DNA of 64,000 bases, taken from NCBI RefSeq assembly GCF_038066715.1, contig NZ_JBBUKT010000013.1:124001-188000 (forward strand), in the 5' to 3' direction. This document shows, piece by piece, positions 16,316 through 24,778 of this stretch. Below the pieces are notes generated by a model. The model was given only the letters and a program-made list of their open reading frames with translations. It ran no database searches and was not told where the DNA came from. Position 1 is the first letter of the stretch. Each line of letters opens with the position of its first letter. Source of the stretch: Luteolibacter sp. Y139. Lineage in GTDB: Bacteria; Verrucomicrobiota; Verrucomicrobiia; Verrucomicrobiales; Akkermansiaceae. Made by a program: the position numbers and the translations under genes.

Positions 16316-17164
16316 GTGTTCGTCTGGTCGAAACTCTCCGCCTCCAAGTGGCTCGATGCCTGGGAAGATCGCTTCCACGGCAATCCCAACTTCGTGCTCC
16401 ATATCATCAAGGGCGGCAAATCCGTCCGCGTGGAGGTCTTCTGCGCCACCAAGTCCGAAGCCGATGCCATCACCAAGCAATTCGGCGGCTCCGTGCGCAA
16501 GCTCTCCTCCGACTGGAAAAACGCCGGCTCCGAACTCCCGCCGCCGCTAAAGGTCCGCGACAAATTCATCGTCACCCAGGCCGCCGCCGCCAAGGACCTG
16601 AAGGCCCTCGCCAACGAATTCCCCGGCCGCGACATCATCAGCATCCCGCCCGAGATGGCCTTCGGCACCGGCGACCACGCCACCACCTCCACCTGCCTCC
16701 GCATCCTCGTCGACATCGGCAGATCCCGCTCCCCCGGCTGGTCCTGCGCCGACCTCGGCACCGGCAGCGGCCTGCTCGCCATCGCCGCCAAGAAACTCGG
16801 CGCCGGCGAAACCTTTGCCTGCGACTACGACCCCTTCGCCCTCGCCGTCGCCGAACGGAACTTCCCCCGCAACCACGTCGAAGGCGTCGAGACCAAGGAA
16901 ATCGACATCCTGAAGTGGAAGCCCCGCAAGAAATACGACGTCGTCCTCGCGAACATCTTCTCCACCGTCCTCATCCAAGCCTTCCCGGTCATCATCAAGA
17001 CCCTCAAGCCCGGCGGAGACATCATCCTCTCCGGCATTCTGGCCAGCCAGGCCTGGGACGTCTTCACCGCCGCCGCTGCCCACGGCCTCGGCTTCCCCGA
17101 GGTCATTAAGAAGGGCAAATGGGTCACCGCCCGCGGCGGCTGGATGAACGATTTGACCGCCTGA
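16316..17164 (+). CDS. prmA: ribosomal protein L11 methyltransferase
   Basis: A 282-residue PrmA-type class I methyltransferase that trimethylates ribosomal protein L11. Starts at GTG 16316 (VFVWSKLSASKWLDAWEDRF). Hallmarks: ISIPPEMAFGTGDHATTSTC, the SAM motif CADLGTGSGLLAIAAKKLGA, and VVLANIFSTVLIQAF (NIxxxxL catalytic region), then LKPGGDIILSGIL. The N-terminal part is shorter and more divergent than in E. coli, as in many non-proteobacterial PrmA proteins. It follows sorB by 60 bp without functional connection. Confidence 0.9.
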   Translation: MFVWSKLSASKWLDAWEDRFHGNPNFVLHIIKGGKSVRVEVFCATKSEADAITKQFGGSVRKLSSDWKNAGSELPPPLKVRDKFIVTQAAAAKDLKALANEFPGRDIISIPPEMAFGTGDHATTSTCLRILVDIGRSRSPGWSCADLGTGSGLLAIAAKKLGAGETFACDYDPFALAVAERNFPRNHVEGVETKEIDILKWKPRKKYDVVLANIFSTVLIQAFPVIIKTLKPGGDIILSGILASQAWDVFTAAAAHGLGFPEVIKKGKWVTARGGWMNDLTA

Positions 17165-17185
17165 ACGGCCATTGGCAGCCGTCAG

Positions 17186-17253
17186 TCATTGGCCATCAGT
17201 CACCGGGGAAAGCCAGCGCCATCAATGGCCTGCCTTTCCCCGTTCTCCAATGA
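17186..17253. repeat. nested inverted repeat downstream of prmA
   Basis: Outer arms TCATTGG/CCAATGA enclose inner perfect arms CGGGGAAAG/CTTTCCCCG around a 21 bp loop. Without a T-run it is a weak terminator; it may be a small palindromic element. Confidence 0.5.
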
Positions 17254-17386
17254 CCGCTGACCCTTGACCATTTCCACTTGCGCCGGGGCCGGGTGGCAGT
17301 CAGAAAAGCCGCCCGCTCCGACCGGGGGCCGCGCGAAAAAACCGTGCTCCGCCCGATCGGGCGAGAAACACCATCCGCGCGCTTCC

Positions 17387-18553
17387 ATGGACAGCATTTC
17401 ATCACGAATCCAAGAGGTTACCCCTTCCCTCACCCTGGCCGTCACCAACCAGGCCAAGGCCATGCTCGCCCGCGGCGAGGAAGTCTATGGCCTCGCCGGT
17501 GGCGAACCCGAGGTCGACACCCCGGAGCACATCAAGGCCGCCGCCATCGCCGCCATCCAGGCAGGCAAGACCAAGTATACCGCTTCCGCTGGTATCCCTG
17601 AGCTCCGCGACGCGCTCGCTGCCAAGCTCATCGGCGACAACAACCTCGCCTACGACCCGAAGCAGATCTGCGTCACCGCCGGTGCCAAGATGGCCTGCTT
17701 CAATGCCATTCTCGCCGTCGTCGAAGAAGGCGACGAAGTCATCATCCCGACTCCCTACTGGGTCAGCTACCCGGAAATGGTGAAGATCGCCGGTGGCAAG
17801 CCGGTCCTCGTCGAGACCCAGGAGTCCAACGGCTGGAAGATGACCGCCGAGCAATTCGAGGCCGCCATGACCCCGGCGACCAAGATGGTCATCCTCAACT
17901 CGCCCTCGAACCCGACCGGCGCCGTCTACACCGAGCAGGAACTTCGCGACATCGGTGAGGTCGCCCTGTCGGAAGACATCGTAATCCTCTCCGACGAGAT
18001 CTACGAAAAGCTCGTCTACGGCGACAACAAGCACGTCTCCATCGCCTCGCTCAGCCAGGAGCTCTACGACCTGACCATCACCGTCAATGGCTTCTCGAAG
18101 GCTTACTCGATGACCGGCTGGCGCCTCGGCTACACCGCCGCTCCGAAGCCGCTCGCCGACGCGATCGACAAGATCCAGAACCACACCGTCTCCAACGCGA
18201 CCACCTTCGCGCAATACGGTGCCATCGCCGCCCTGCAAGGCGACCAGACCTTCATCAGCGACCTTCGCGACGAATACGACGTGAAGCGCCAGTTCATGTT
18301 CCAGCGCCTCAAGTCCATCCACAACGTCCGCGTCGTGGAGCCGAAGGGTGCCTTCTACTTCTTCGTCTACACCGGCCAGCTCGGCCTGAAGTCGATGAAC
18401 CTCACCGACAAGCTGCTCAGCCGCTACAAGGTCGCCGCCGTCCCCGGCATCGCCTTCGGCTACGACGACGGTATCCGCATGAGCTACTGCACCACGCTGG
18501 ACGTGCTCAACGAAGGCCTCACCCGCTTCGAGCAGTTCTGCCGCGAGCATTGA
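17387..18553 (+). CDS. aspC: aspartate aminotransferase (class I, Ib type)
   Basis: A 388-residue PLP-dependent aminotransferase from ATG 17387 (MDSISSRIQEVTPSLTLAVT); the longer frame has a Pro/Lys-rich, unlikely N-terminus. Signatures: GLAGGEPEVDTPEHIKAAAI, YTASAGIPELRDALAAKL, PTPYWVSYPEM, the NSPSNPTGAVY loop, the PLP-lysine stretch NGFSKAYSMTGWRLGYTAAP and the substrate arginine in GIRMSYCTT. This is the AspAT Ib group of Thermus and many bacteria, making aspartate from oxaloacetate and glutamate; some members also handle aromatic or prephenate substrates. A strong terminator follows. Confidence 0.92.
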   Translation: MDSISSRIQEVTPSLTLAVTNQAKAMLARGEEVYGLAGGEPEVDTPEHIKAAAIAAIQAGKTKYTASAGIPELRDALAAKLIGDNNLAYDPKQICVTAGAKMACFNAILAVVEEGDEVIIPTPYWVSYPEMVKIAGGKPVLVETQESNGWKMTAEQFEAAMTPATKMVILNSPSNPTGAVYTEQELRDIGEVALSEDIVILSDEIYEKLVYGDNKHVSIASLSQELYDLTITVNGFSKAYSMTGWRLGYTAAPKPLADAIDKIQNHTVSNATTFAQYGAIAALQGDQTFISDLRDEYDVKRQFMFQRLKSIHNVRVVEPKGAFYFFVYTGQLGLKSMNLTDKLLSRYKVAAVPGIAFGYDDGIRMSYCTTLDVLNEGLTRFEQFCREH

Positions 18554-18579
18554 TTTGTCCGCAAGGAAGCGCCTCTAAC

Positions 18580-18614
18580 AAAAAGCCCGGCACCGCAAGG
18601 TCCCGGGCTTTTTA
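18580..18614 (+). terminator. intrinsic terminator after the aminotransferase gene
   Basis: AAAAAGCCCGG, a short loop and CCCGGGCTTTTT form a GC stem with a T run. It ends transcription of the aminotransferase gene at 18553. Confidence 0.88.
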
Positions 18615-18620
18615 TTGTGG

Positions 18621-18672
18621 TCCGCACTCTCCGAGTGCGGGATGAAGCAGTTATCGAAGCAGACGGAGATCT
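18621..18672. repeat. dispersed palindromic element, copy 1
   Basis: CCGCACTC-TCC-GAGTGCGG followed by GAAGCAGTTATCGAAGC. A second copy with the same palindrome and the same following GAAGCAGTT...CGGAGA context lies at 56200-56255. Confidence 0.6.
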
Positions 18673-18782
18673 CAGGCTCTTCATAACCACCCAGAGAGAG
18701 TGCCCACATTCTCCCCGAAACCTTCCCCCAATCGCGGTGTTCATCCCCCGTCTCTCTCCTCCGAGGCTGATTCCGAAGCCTC

Positions 18783-20504
18783 ATGAAACTCCACCTTACC
18801 CTCGCCGCCGCCCTCCTCTCTCCCATCTTCGCCCAGCAGCCACCCGATGGCTCCCCTGACGGCCCACCCGGTGGATTTCCCGGTCGCGGCGGCCCCATGA
18901 TGCAGGAGGAGCGCAAGCTCCTCGGCCAATTCGACAAGGACGAGAACAAGCGCCTCGACAAGGACGAGCGCGCCGCCGCCCGCGAGTTCCTCAAGGCAAA
19001 CCCCGGCCAGCAACGCGGCCCCGGCGGCGGTGGATTCCCTGGCGGAGGACGCCCCGGTGGTCCCGGCGGCTTCGGACCCCGGGAAGACAACACCCCAGCC
19101 ACACCCGGCGCGCACGTCTCGCCCGCCGACGTGAAGCCCGCATCCGGCGGCCTCTACGCCGCCGACACCCTGCGAACCGTCTTCCTCGATTTCGAAAACG
19201 CCGATTGGGAAGCCGAGCTCGAAGCCTTCCACGGCACCGATGTCGAAGTGCCTGCCACCCTCACCGTCGACGGCAAGACCTACCCCGGCGTCGGCATCCA
19301 CTTCCGCGGCATGTCCAGCTACATGATGGTCCCCGCCGGCAAGAAGCGCTCGCTCAATGTCTCGCTCGACCTCACCGAGAAGAAGCAGCGACTCGATGGC
19401 TACAAGACCCTCAATCTTCTCAACAGCAACGGCGACGGCAGCTTCCTCAGCGCGGTCCTCTACTCACAGATCGCCCGCCAATACATCGCCGCACCCAAGG
19501 CCAATCTCGTCCGCGTCGTCATCAATGGCGAAAACTGGGGCGTCTACGTGAACCAGCAGCAGTTCAACAAGGACTTCATTCAGGAAAACTTCCGCACCGA
19601 CAAGGGCGCCCGCTGGAAAGTCCGCGGCTCTCCGAATGGCCAAGGCGGACTCGACTACATCGGCGACAACGTCGAAGAGTACAAGAAGCGCTACGACATG
19701 AAGTCCGGCGATGACGAGGACTGGCAGGCTCTCATCAAGCTCTGCAAGACCCTAACAGAAACACCCGCCGATCAACTCGAAGCCGCCGTCTCCCCTCAGC
19801 TCGATGTCGACAGCATCCTCTGGTTCCTCGCCCTCGACTGCGGCCTGATGAATAGCGACGGCTACTGGACCCGCGCCAGCGACTTCAGCCTCTACCGCGA
19901 CAAGGAAGGCAAGTTCCACATCATCCCCGGCGACATGAATGAATGCTTCCGCGCCGCCGAAGGAGGTCCCGGCGGTTTCGGCGGCCCGGGTGGTCCCCGC
20001 GGCGGCGGTCGTGGTTTCGGTGGCAATGGCGGTCCACCATCACAAGGAACTCCTGATGGCGAACGACCCGAACGTGGCCCTCAAGAAGCACCTCGCCCGC
20101 AATCAAGCCCTGCACAAGGCGGCGCAAAGCTCGATCCCCTCACCGGCCTCGACGACGCAAAGAAGCCCCTCCGCTCGAAGCTCCTCGCCGTCCCGGCCCT
20201 CCGCAAACGCTACTTGGAAAACATCCACACCCTCGCGGAAAAGGACCTCGATTGGAAGAACCTCGGCCCCGTCGTCGCGAGCTATCGCGAACTCGCCGGC
20301 AAGGAAGTCGCCGCCGATACCCGCAAGACCTCCACCACCTCCGACTTCGAGAAACTGACTTCGGACAAACCCGAAGAAGCGAAAGCCGAAGCAGAAGCCC
20401 CACGCGGATTCGGCCACGGCGGCATGGCCCTCAAAACCTTCGCCGACCAACGCCGCGCCTACCTCCTCTCACTGCCAGAAACAGCAGCTGCCGTAGCCAA
20501 GTGA
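18783..20504 (+). CDS. CotH-family protein kinase-like protein with EF-hand and Gly/Pro-rich insertion
   Basis: A 573-residue exported protein, signal peptide MKLHLTLAAALLSPIFAQ. Residues 51-62 (DKDENKRLDKDE) fit the 12-position EF-hand loop (D51, D53, N55, D59, E62). After a Gly-rich linker comes the CotH fold: VEVPATLTVDGKTYPGVGIH, FRGMSSYMMVPAGKKRSLNV, LDGYKTLNLLNSNGDGSFLS, ANLVRVVINGENWGVYVNQQ and LYRDKEGKFHIIPGDMNECF. CotH proteins are atypical kinases that phosphorylate secreted proteins; extracellular versions are frequent in PVC bacteria. A second Gly/Pro-rich stretch of about 55 residues (GGPGGFGGPGGPRGGGRGFG) lies right after the GDMNE motif, unusual inside the domain. Substrate unknown. 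Confidence 0.85.
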   Translation: MKLHLTLAAALLSPIFAQQPPDGSPDGPPGGFPGRGGPMMQEERKLLGQFDKDENKRLDKDERAAAREFLKANPGQQRGPGGGGFPGGGRPGGPGGFGPREDNTPATPGAHVSPADVKPASGGLYAADTLRTVFLDFENADWEAELEAFHGTDVEVPATLTVDGKTYPGVGIHFRGMSSYMMVPAGKKRSLNVSLDLTEKKQRLDGYKTLNLLNSNGDGSFLSAVLYSQIARQYIAAPKANLVRVVINGENWGVYVNQQQFNKDFIQENFRTDKGARWKVRGSPNGQGGLDYIGDNVEEYKKRYDMKSGDDEDWQALIKLCKTLTETPADQLEAAVSPQLDVDSILWFLALDCGLMNSDGYWTRASDFSLYRDKEGKFHIIPGDMNECFRAAEGGPGGFGGPGGPRGGGRGFGGNGGPPSQGTPDGERPERGPQEAPRPQSSPAQGGAKLDPLTGLDDAKKPLRSKLLAVPALRKRYLENIHTLAEKDLDWKNLGPVVASYRELAGKEVAADTRKTSTTSDFEKLTSDKPEEAKAEAEAPRGFGHGGMALKTFADQRRAYLLSLPETAAAVAK

Positions 20505-20561
20505 TTTCATGGCCCCGCGCCTGCGGCGAGTCCTCGGACTCGTCGCAGGTGCATTCTTAAA

Positions 20562-20597
20562 GGCAGGGAACGCTCTCCGAGCGGTCCGGCTTATGGC
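20562..20597. repeat. 36 bp intergenic repeat, copy 1
   Basis: GGCAGGGAACGCTCTCCGAG followed by CGGTCCGGCTTATGGC is found letter for letter at 39863-39898. Both copies lie in intergenic DNA just past a gene end. Confidence 0.75.
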
Positions 20598-20647
20598 AGA
20601 CCTCATCGAATCACGGTCTGAAACCAGAACTCGCGGCAGACAACCCG

Positions 20648-21961
20648 TTAGAGCTTCTCAATCCGGAACACCACCGGCGCGCTATTGATACAATCCAGCG
20701 CCTCGATCTTCGCCAGCGTCGCCTGCAACTGACCAAACGGGCAAGTGTGCAGCAGGAACACCATATCGAGGAACTCAGCATCCGGCTGATCCGGTTTCAC
20801 CGGCGAGTGCGTGCCGGAAATGCCGATGCCAGCATCCGCCAGCACCCGCGCTACTTCCGCAATCACACCCGGCCGGTCGTTCACATCGAAGCGGACATAG
20901 TAAGCCGTCTCCGTCGCATCCACCGGCAACAACGTGCCACTGTCGCGATAAGGCAGGAAGCCACGATGGCCCGTCGCCTGACGCAGCGAACGCGCCGCTT
21001 CCACCAGGTCAGCCACCACCGACGAAGCCGTCGGATCCTGCCCCGCGCCACGTCCATAGAAAAGCGATTCACCCGCGGCATCACCATGCACCGCCACTGC
21101 GTTGAAGACACCATGCACGCTCGCAAGGATGTGGCTCTTCGCGATGAACGATGGCTGCACCCGCAGCTCGACCTCGCCATCCGGATGCTCACGCACCACA
21201 GCCAAAAGCTTCACCACATAGCCAAGACGCGTCGCGAACTCGATGTCGATCGGCCGCACCTGCTCGATGCCCGCGACATGAACCTTCGCCGGGTCGATCG
21301 GAAAACCATAAGCCAGCGTCGCCAGCAGGATCGCCTTGTGAGCCGCATCCCAGCCATTCACATCGAGCGCCGGATCCGCCTCGGCATACCCCAGCGCCTG
21401 CGCTTCTGAGAGAGCCGCCGAGAATTCCAACCCCGCCGTCGTCATCCGCTCCAGGATGTAGTTCGAGGTACCGTTGATGATACCGGTCATCGAGTGGATG
21501 CGATTGCCGATGAAGCTCTCCTGCACCGTCTTGATGATCGGAATGCCGCCCGCCACCGCCGCTTCAAAATGAATCGGCGTATCGAACTCCTTCGATAGGG
21601 CAAACAGCTCCACACCCCGCTCCGCGAGCAAAGCCTTGTTCCCCGTCACCACCGGCTTCCCCGCACGCAGGGCCGCAGCGACAATCTCGAACGCATCCGT
21701 CGTCCCACCGATCAATTCCACGACGATATCCACCGCCGGATCATCGACCAATTCGCGCCACGAAGTGGTAATCGTCTCCGCAGGCAGGTTGACAGGACGA
21801 ACCTTTGCCGGATCGCGCACCAGCACCTTGGCCACCTCCAGCTTCACCTGGCCGCCGGTGCGGTCACAGATGAGGCCGGCGTTGCGCTCCAAGGCGAGGA
21901 CGACACCCGAACCGACGGTGCCGAGGCCCGCCAAACCAATACCGAGAGAGGAACAACTCAC
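20648..21961 (-). CDS. hom: homoserine dehydrogenase
   Basis: A 437-residue enzyme of the aspartate family pathway (aspartate semialdehyde to homoserine). From GTG 21961 the dinucleotide fold begins at once, LGIGLAGLGTVGSGVVLALE; a TTG 14 codons earlier is the alternative. Key segments: VVTGNKALLAERGVELF, FEAAVAGGIPIIKTVQESF, IHSMTGIINGTSNYILERMT, ALGYAEADPALDVNGWDAAH (catalytic region). The C-terminal 80 residues are an ACT domain (VNDRPGVIAEVARVLADAGI) for allosteric feedback by threonine. Single-function enzyme, not fused to aspartokinase. Confidence 0.93.
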   Translation of the reverse strand: MSCSSLGIGLAGLGTVGSGVVLALERNAGLICDRTGGQVKLEVAKVLVRDPAKVRPVNLPAETITTSWRELVDDPAVDIVVELIGGTTDAFEIVAAALRAGKPVVTGNKALLAERGVELFALSKEFDTPIHFEAAVAGGIPIIKTVQESFIGNRIHSMTGIINGTSNYILERMTTAGLEFSAALSEAQALGYAEADPALDVNGWDAAHKAILLATLAYGFPIDPAKVHVAGIEQVRPIDIEFATRLGYVVKLLAVVREHPDGEVELRVQPSFIAKSHILASVHGVFNAVAVHGDAAGESLFYGRGAGQDPTASSVVADLVEAARSLRQATGHRGFLPYRDSGTLLPVDATETAYYVRFDVNDRPGVIAEVARVLADAGIGISGTHSPVKPDQPDAEFLDMVFLLHTCPFGQLQATLAKIEALDCINSAPVVFRIEKL

Positions 21962-22015
21962 GGCGCGGACTGTCAGCCCGCACCCGTGCTCGGAAAAGCC
22001 CAAAGCGGGTCAAGA

Positions 22016-22330
22016 TTACTCGGAATCCACCGCAGCATGCCAGTCACTGTCCTGGTCACCCGGCAGGCCTTTCTCCTTCCGGTTCATGTAGTTGAGATAG
22101 GCTGCCTTCGCGACATCCTTCTCCTTTGCAGGCTTGGGAGCAGGCGCGCTTTTTTCGGCCTTGGGCGCAGCTTCCTTTTTCGCGACGGCCTTCTTGGCAG
22201 CTTTCTTCGCCGCTTTCTTGGCAGGCGGCGCTTCCGGGGCAGCAGATGCTTGAGGCTCCACGGCCGGGACTTCCTTCTCGGGAGCTTCCTTCTTCGCGGC
22301 GGCTTTCTTTGCAGCTTTCTTGGCAGGCAT
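22016..22330 (-). CDS. lysine/alanine-rich H1-like protein with DUF2934-like tail
   Basis: A 104-residue basic protein. Residues 1-70 are KAAKK-type repeats (MPAKKAAKKAAAKKEAPEKE) resembling the C-terminal tail of histone H1 and bacterial AlgP/Hc1 proteins that bind DNA without sequence preference. The last 30 residues (AKAAYLNYMNRKEKGLPGDQ then DSDWHAAV) resemble the short DUF2934 motif, AYxLxxxRxxxGxxxxDWxxA. Probably nucleoid-associated. Divergent from the OmpA-like gene. Low-complexity DNA makes homology searches unreliable; the tail is the informative part. Confidence 0.75.
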   Translation of the reverse strand: MPAKKAAKKAAAKKEAPEKEVPAVEPQASAAPEAPPAKKAAKKAAKKAVAKKEAAPKAEKSAPAPKPAKEKDVAKAAYLNYMNRKEKGLPGDQDSDWHAAVDSE

Positions 22331-22421
22331 GGCAGTTTAAATCAGCACAGTCGGTGCCAAGCGGCAAGACCGATCGCAAGCAGGTGATTGTCACGGTCCC
22401 GTCGCGGCGTATAGTCGCGCC

Positions 22422-23795
22422 GTGGACGACGGCTACAGCTGGCGCGAATCGCGCGAATCGGCACCGATCCGCCTGCCAGGCCCGGACAACCTCGGCTGGT
22501 GGGCCGGGGTCGCGTTCTTCATTGCCATCATCCTCCACGTCGCCGCGTTTTTCGCGCTCGGCCATATCAAGATCGGCCTCGGATTCATCCCCAGCACAGA
22601 GATCGAAACCGGCCCCGTCCAAGTCGAGCAGGTGGAAATCCTTCCCCCCGATCACGCGCTGGATCCGCCCGACGAGGTCACGCCTCCCCCGCCGGACACC
22701 CACACCCTGCTGGAGGAAATCGACGTCCTCGCCAAGCTTCCGGAAAACACCGAGATGGATCTGAAGCCGGACATCAATGATCCGGAATTCGCCGTCCGTC
22801 TCACCAATCCGGCTCTCGAAGGCGATCCCGCCGGCGTCGTGGTCGATCCCGCCCAGGGCTTCGATATCGATACCGCCCTTCCAGAGCTCGGCCGCACCGC
22901 TGAGCCCATGCCCTTGGCCGCGGATTCCCAGATCATCGTCGATCCCGGCGCCACCGCCGCCGCCGATAGCCAGCTCGACCGCTTCGCCGAGGATCTCCTG
23001 AAAAAGGGTGCCGGCGGCAATGCCGAAGCCGGCACACTCGATGGCGTGGTCACCCTCGATGACATGGTCGGCCTGCCCGCCGATGTCCTCGTCGGCAAGA
23101 TGACCATGCTCCCCAGCGACCTGCTCTTCGAATACAACAGCGCCGAGCTCCGCGAGAGCGCCCGCGTCGGCATGATGAAGCTGGCGATGATCATCGAGAA
23201 AAATCCCGGCCTCTACTGTTGGATCGAAGGCCACTCCGACCTCTACGGCACCGACCAATACAATTTGGAACTGTCCAAGCGCCGCGCCGCCGCCGTGAAG
23301 AGCTACTTGACCGGCTCCCTGTTCCTGCCCGGTGACAAAATCGAAACCCGCGGCTTCGGTAAGACCCACCCCATTCTCAAGCAAGGCACCGTCGACGAAC
23401 AGGGCCCGAACCGCCGCGTCGAAATCCGCATGCGCCGGAAACCAGCCCCGCCTCAGATCGCCGTCGCCGCGCCCAAGCAGCCCGAGCCTCAGCACGCCCC
23501 TCAACCGGCACCACAGCGCCCACAGCCGCCCGAGCAGGGACCACCCGCACCCGTGCTCGTGAAGCCACAGCGTGCCCTGCCCGTCGAGGAGGAGCCTAAA
23601 ACGCCCAAGCCGCCACGCGCCAAACCGATCGAAGAACCGGCACCGCATGTCGATACCCTGCCCGAGCCGCCCAAGGCCCGCCCCGTCGAGGAAGCCCCGC
23701 CGAAGGCCAAGCCGATCGAAGAATCCCCACCCCGCGCCGCCGAGGTGATCGAGGAACCACAGAGACAGCCGCAGCGCGCCATCCCGGTCGAGTGA
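22422..23795 (+). CDS. inner-membrane-anchored OmpA-domain protein with TonB-like proline-rich tail
   Basis: Starts at GTG 22422. A short cytoplasmic end precedes one membrane helix at about residues 25-50 (WWAGVAFFIAIILHVAAFFA). Residues 60-215 are acidic/proline-rich spacer; residues about 225-345 are an OmpA-like peptidoglycan-binding domain (LLFEYNSAELRESARVGMMK, GHSDLYGTDQYNLELSKRRA, IETRGFGKTHPI, NRRVEIRMRRK). The last 115 residues are proline/lysine/glutamate-rich with repeats such as PKARPVEE and PKAKPIEE, as in TonB linkers. Thus N-terminal anchor plus central OmpA domain plus C-terminal PE/K tail, an unusual order. Likely ties the inner membrane to the wall. Confidence 0.82.
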   Translation: MDDGYSWRESRESAPIRLPGPDNLGWWAGVAFFIAIILHVAAFFALGHIKIGLGFIPSTEIETGPVQVEQVEILPPDHALDPPDEVTPPPPDTHTLLEEIDVLAKLPENTEMDLKPDINDPEFAVRLTNPALEGDPAGVVVDPAQGFDIDTALPELGRTAEPMPLAADSQIIVDPGATAAADSQLDRFAEDLLKKGAGGNAEAGTLDGVVTLDDMVGLPADVLVGKMTMLPSDLLFEYNSAELRESARVGMMKLAMIIEKNPGLYCWIEGHSDLYGTDQYNLELSKRRAAAVKSYLTGSLFLPGDKIETRGFGKTHPILKQGTVDEQGPNRRVEIRMRRKPAPPQIAVAAPKQPEPQHAPQPAPQRPQPPEQGPPAPVLVKPQRALPVEEEPKTPKPPRAKPIEEPAPHVDTLPEPPKARPVEEAPPKAKPIEESPPRAAEVIEEPQRQPQRAIPVE

Positions 23796-23835
23796 CCGCT
23801 TGACCCCGGCCCCCGGGCCGCTATGTCCCCGGGCC

Positions 23836-24639
23836 GTGAAGCCGCTCGAACTGCCTGCCCAGCCCGGAGCCATCCTCTCCTTCGACTTCGACGGCACCCT
23901 CCACGACCCCGCCGCCAAGCCCCCGGTCAGCCCGCGCTTCTTCGCCACCATCGAGCGCCTCCGCCGCGAAAAAGGCGCGCTCTGGGGCATCAATACCGGC
24001 CGTTCGATCGGCCACGTTGCCGAGGGTCTCGCCGACTGCCGCTTCCCCTTCGTCCCCCACTGGGTCGTCGCCCGCGAACGCGAGATCTGGCTCCCCACCC
24101 CGTCCGGCCGCTGGCAGCCGCTCGATTCATGGAATAACCAGTGCGAGCAAGAGCAGCATCAGTTCTTCCAGGAAGTCGCCCACATCATCGACGCCATCCG
24201 CCACGAGGTCGAGGAACACACCGGTGCCACCTGGATCGAGCAACCCGGCGACCCCGCCGGCCTCGTCGCCCGCACCGAGGAAGAAATGGCCTGGATCATC
24301 GGCCGCGTCGAAGCGCTCGCCGCGGACGAACCCTTCCTCGGCTGGCAGCGCAACTCCATCTGGCTCCGCTTCGGCCACAAGAAGTACCAGAAAGGTAGTA
24401 GTTTGATGGAAGTCGCCCGCCACTTCGGCCTGACGCCCTCACAGACCTTCGCCATCGGCGACAGCCACAACGACTTCGAGATGCTCTGCCCCGAAGCCGC
24501 CGCCATGTTCGCCTGCCCCTCGAACGCGGTGCCGGAAATCCGCAAGCACGTCACCTCCCAAGGCGGCCACGCCTGCCTCCTCGACCACAGCGAAGGCTGC
24601 GTCGAAGCCCTCGAACACTTCTTCGGCACCGCCGGCTAA
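23836..24639 (+). CDS. HAD-superfamily hydrolase, Cof/sucrose-phosphatase-like
   Basis: From GTG 23836 (or TTG 23800), about 267 residues. HAD motif I is ILSFDFDGTLHD (Asp17, Asp19); motif II lies near GINTGRS; the type IIB cap follows; motif III Lys is in FGHKKYQKGSSL; motif IV is TFAIGDSHNDFEML. The GDSHND and KGSSL signatures place it with Cof-type or sucrose-6-phosphate-phosphatase-like enzymes that act on small phosphate esters. Substrate not deducible. The start is uncertain because neither codon has a clear ribosome-binding site; GTG is preferred as it leaves a compact N-terminus. Confidence 0.85.
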   Translation: MKPLELPAQPGAILSFDFDGTLHDPAAKPPVSPRFFATIERLRREKGALWGINTGRSIGHVAEGLADCRFPFVPHWVVAREREIWLPTPSGRWQPLDSWNNQCEQEQHQFFQEVAHIIDAIRHEVEEHTGATWIEQPGDPAGLVARTEEEMAWIIGRVEALAADEPFLGWQRNSIWLRFGHKKYQKGSSLMEVARHFGLTPSQTFAIGDSHNDFEMLCPEAAAMFACPSNAVPEIRKHVTSQGGHACLLDHSEGCVEALEHFFGTAG

Positions 24640-24662
24640 CGCGAAGCGTTTCCCCACGTAGC

Positions 24663-24712
24663 GGAACGACTGCGTCGTTCCACGATAAGGGGTGTCGACG
24701 TTCCGTCGACAC
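24663..24712. repeat. two adjacent perfect palindromes between convergent genes
   Basis: GGAACGAC-TGC-GTCGTTCC and then GTGTCGAC-GTTCC-GTCGACAC. The second aligns with a degenerate copy at 10619. Both genes point toward it, so it may also stop transcription. Confidence 0.6.
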
Positions 24713-24778
24713 GTGGTGAACGCTCATTCCCCCCCGATGGTGGCAGCACCTCTGGCGGCCTTTCCGCGCGCACGAACC

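Noticed and set aside
22056-24098. Long minus-strand open frame of 680 codons opposite the OmpA-like gene
   Set aside because: It is antisense to well-supported genes, with low-complexity composition (Gly/Arg/Leu runs) typical of GC-rich shadows.
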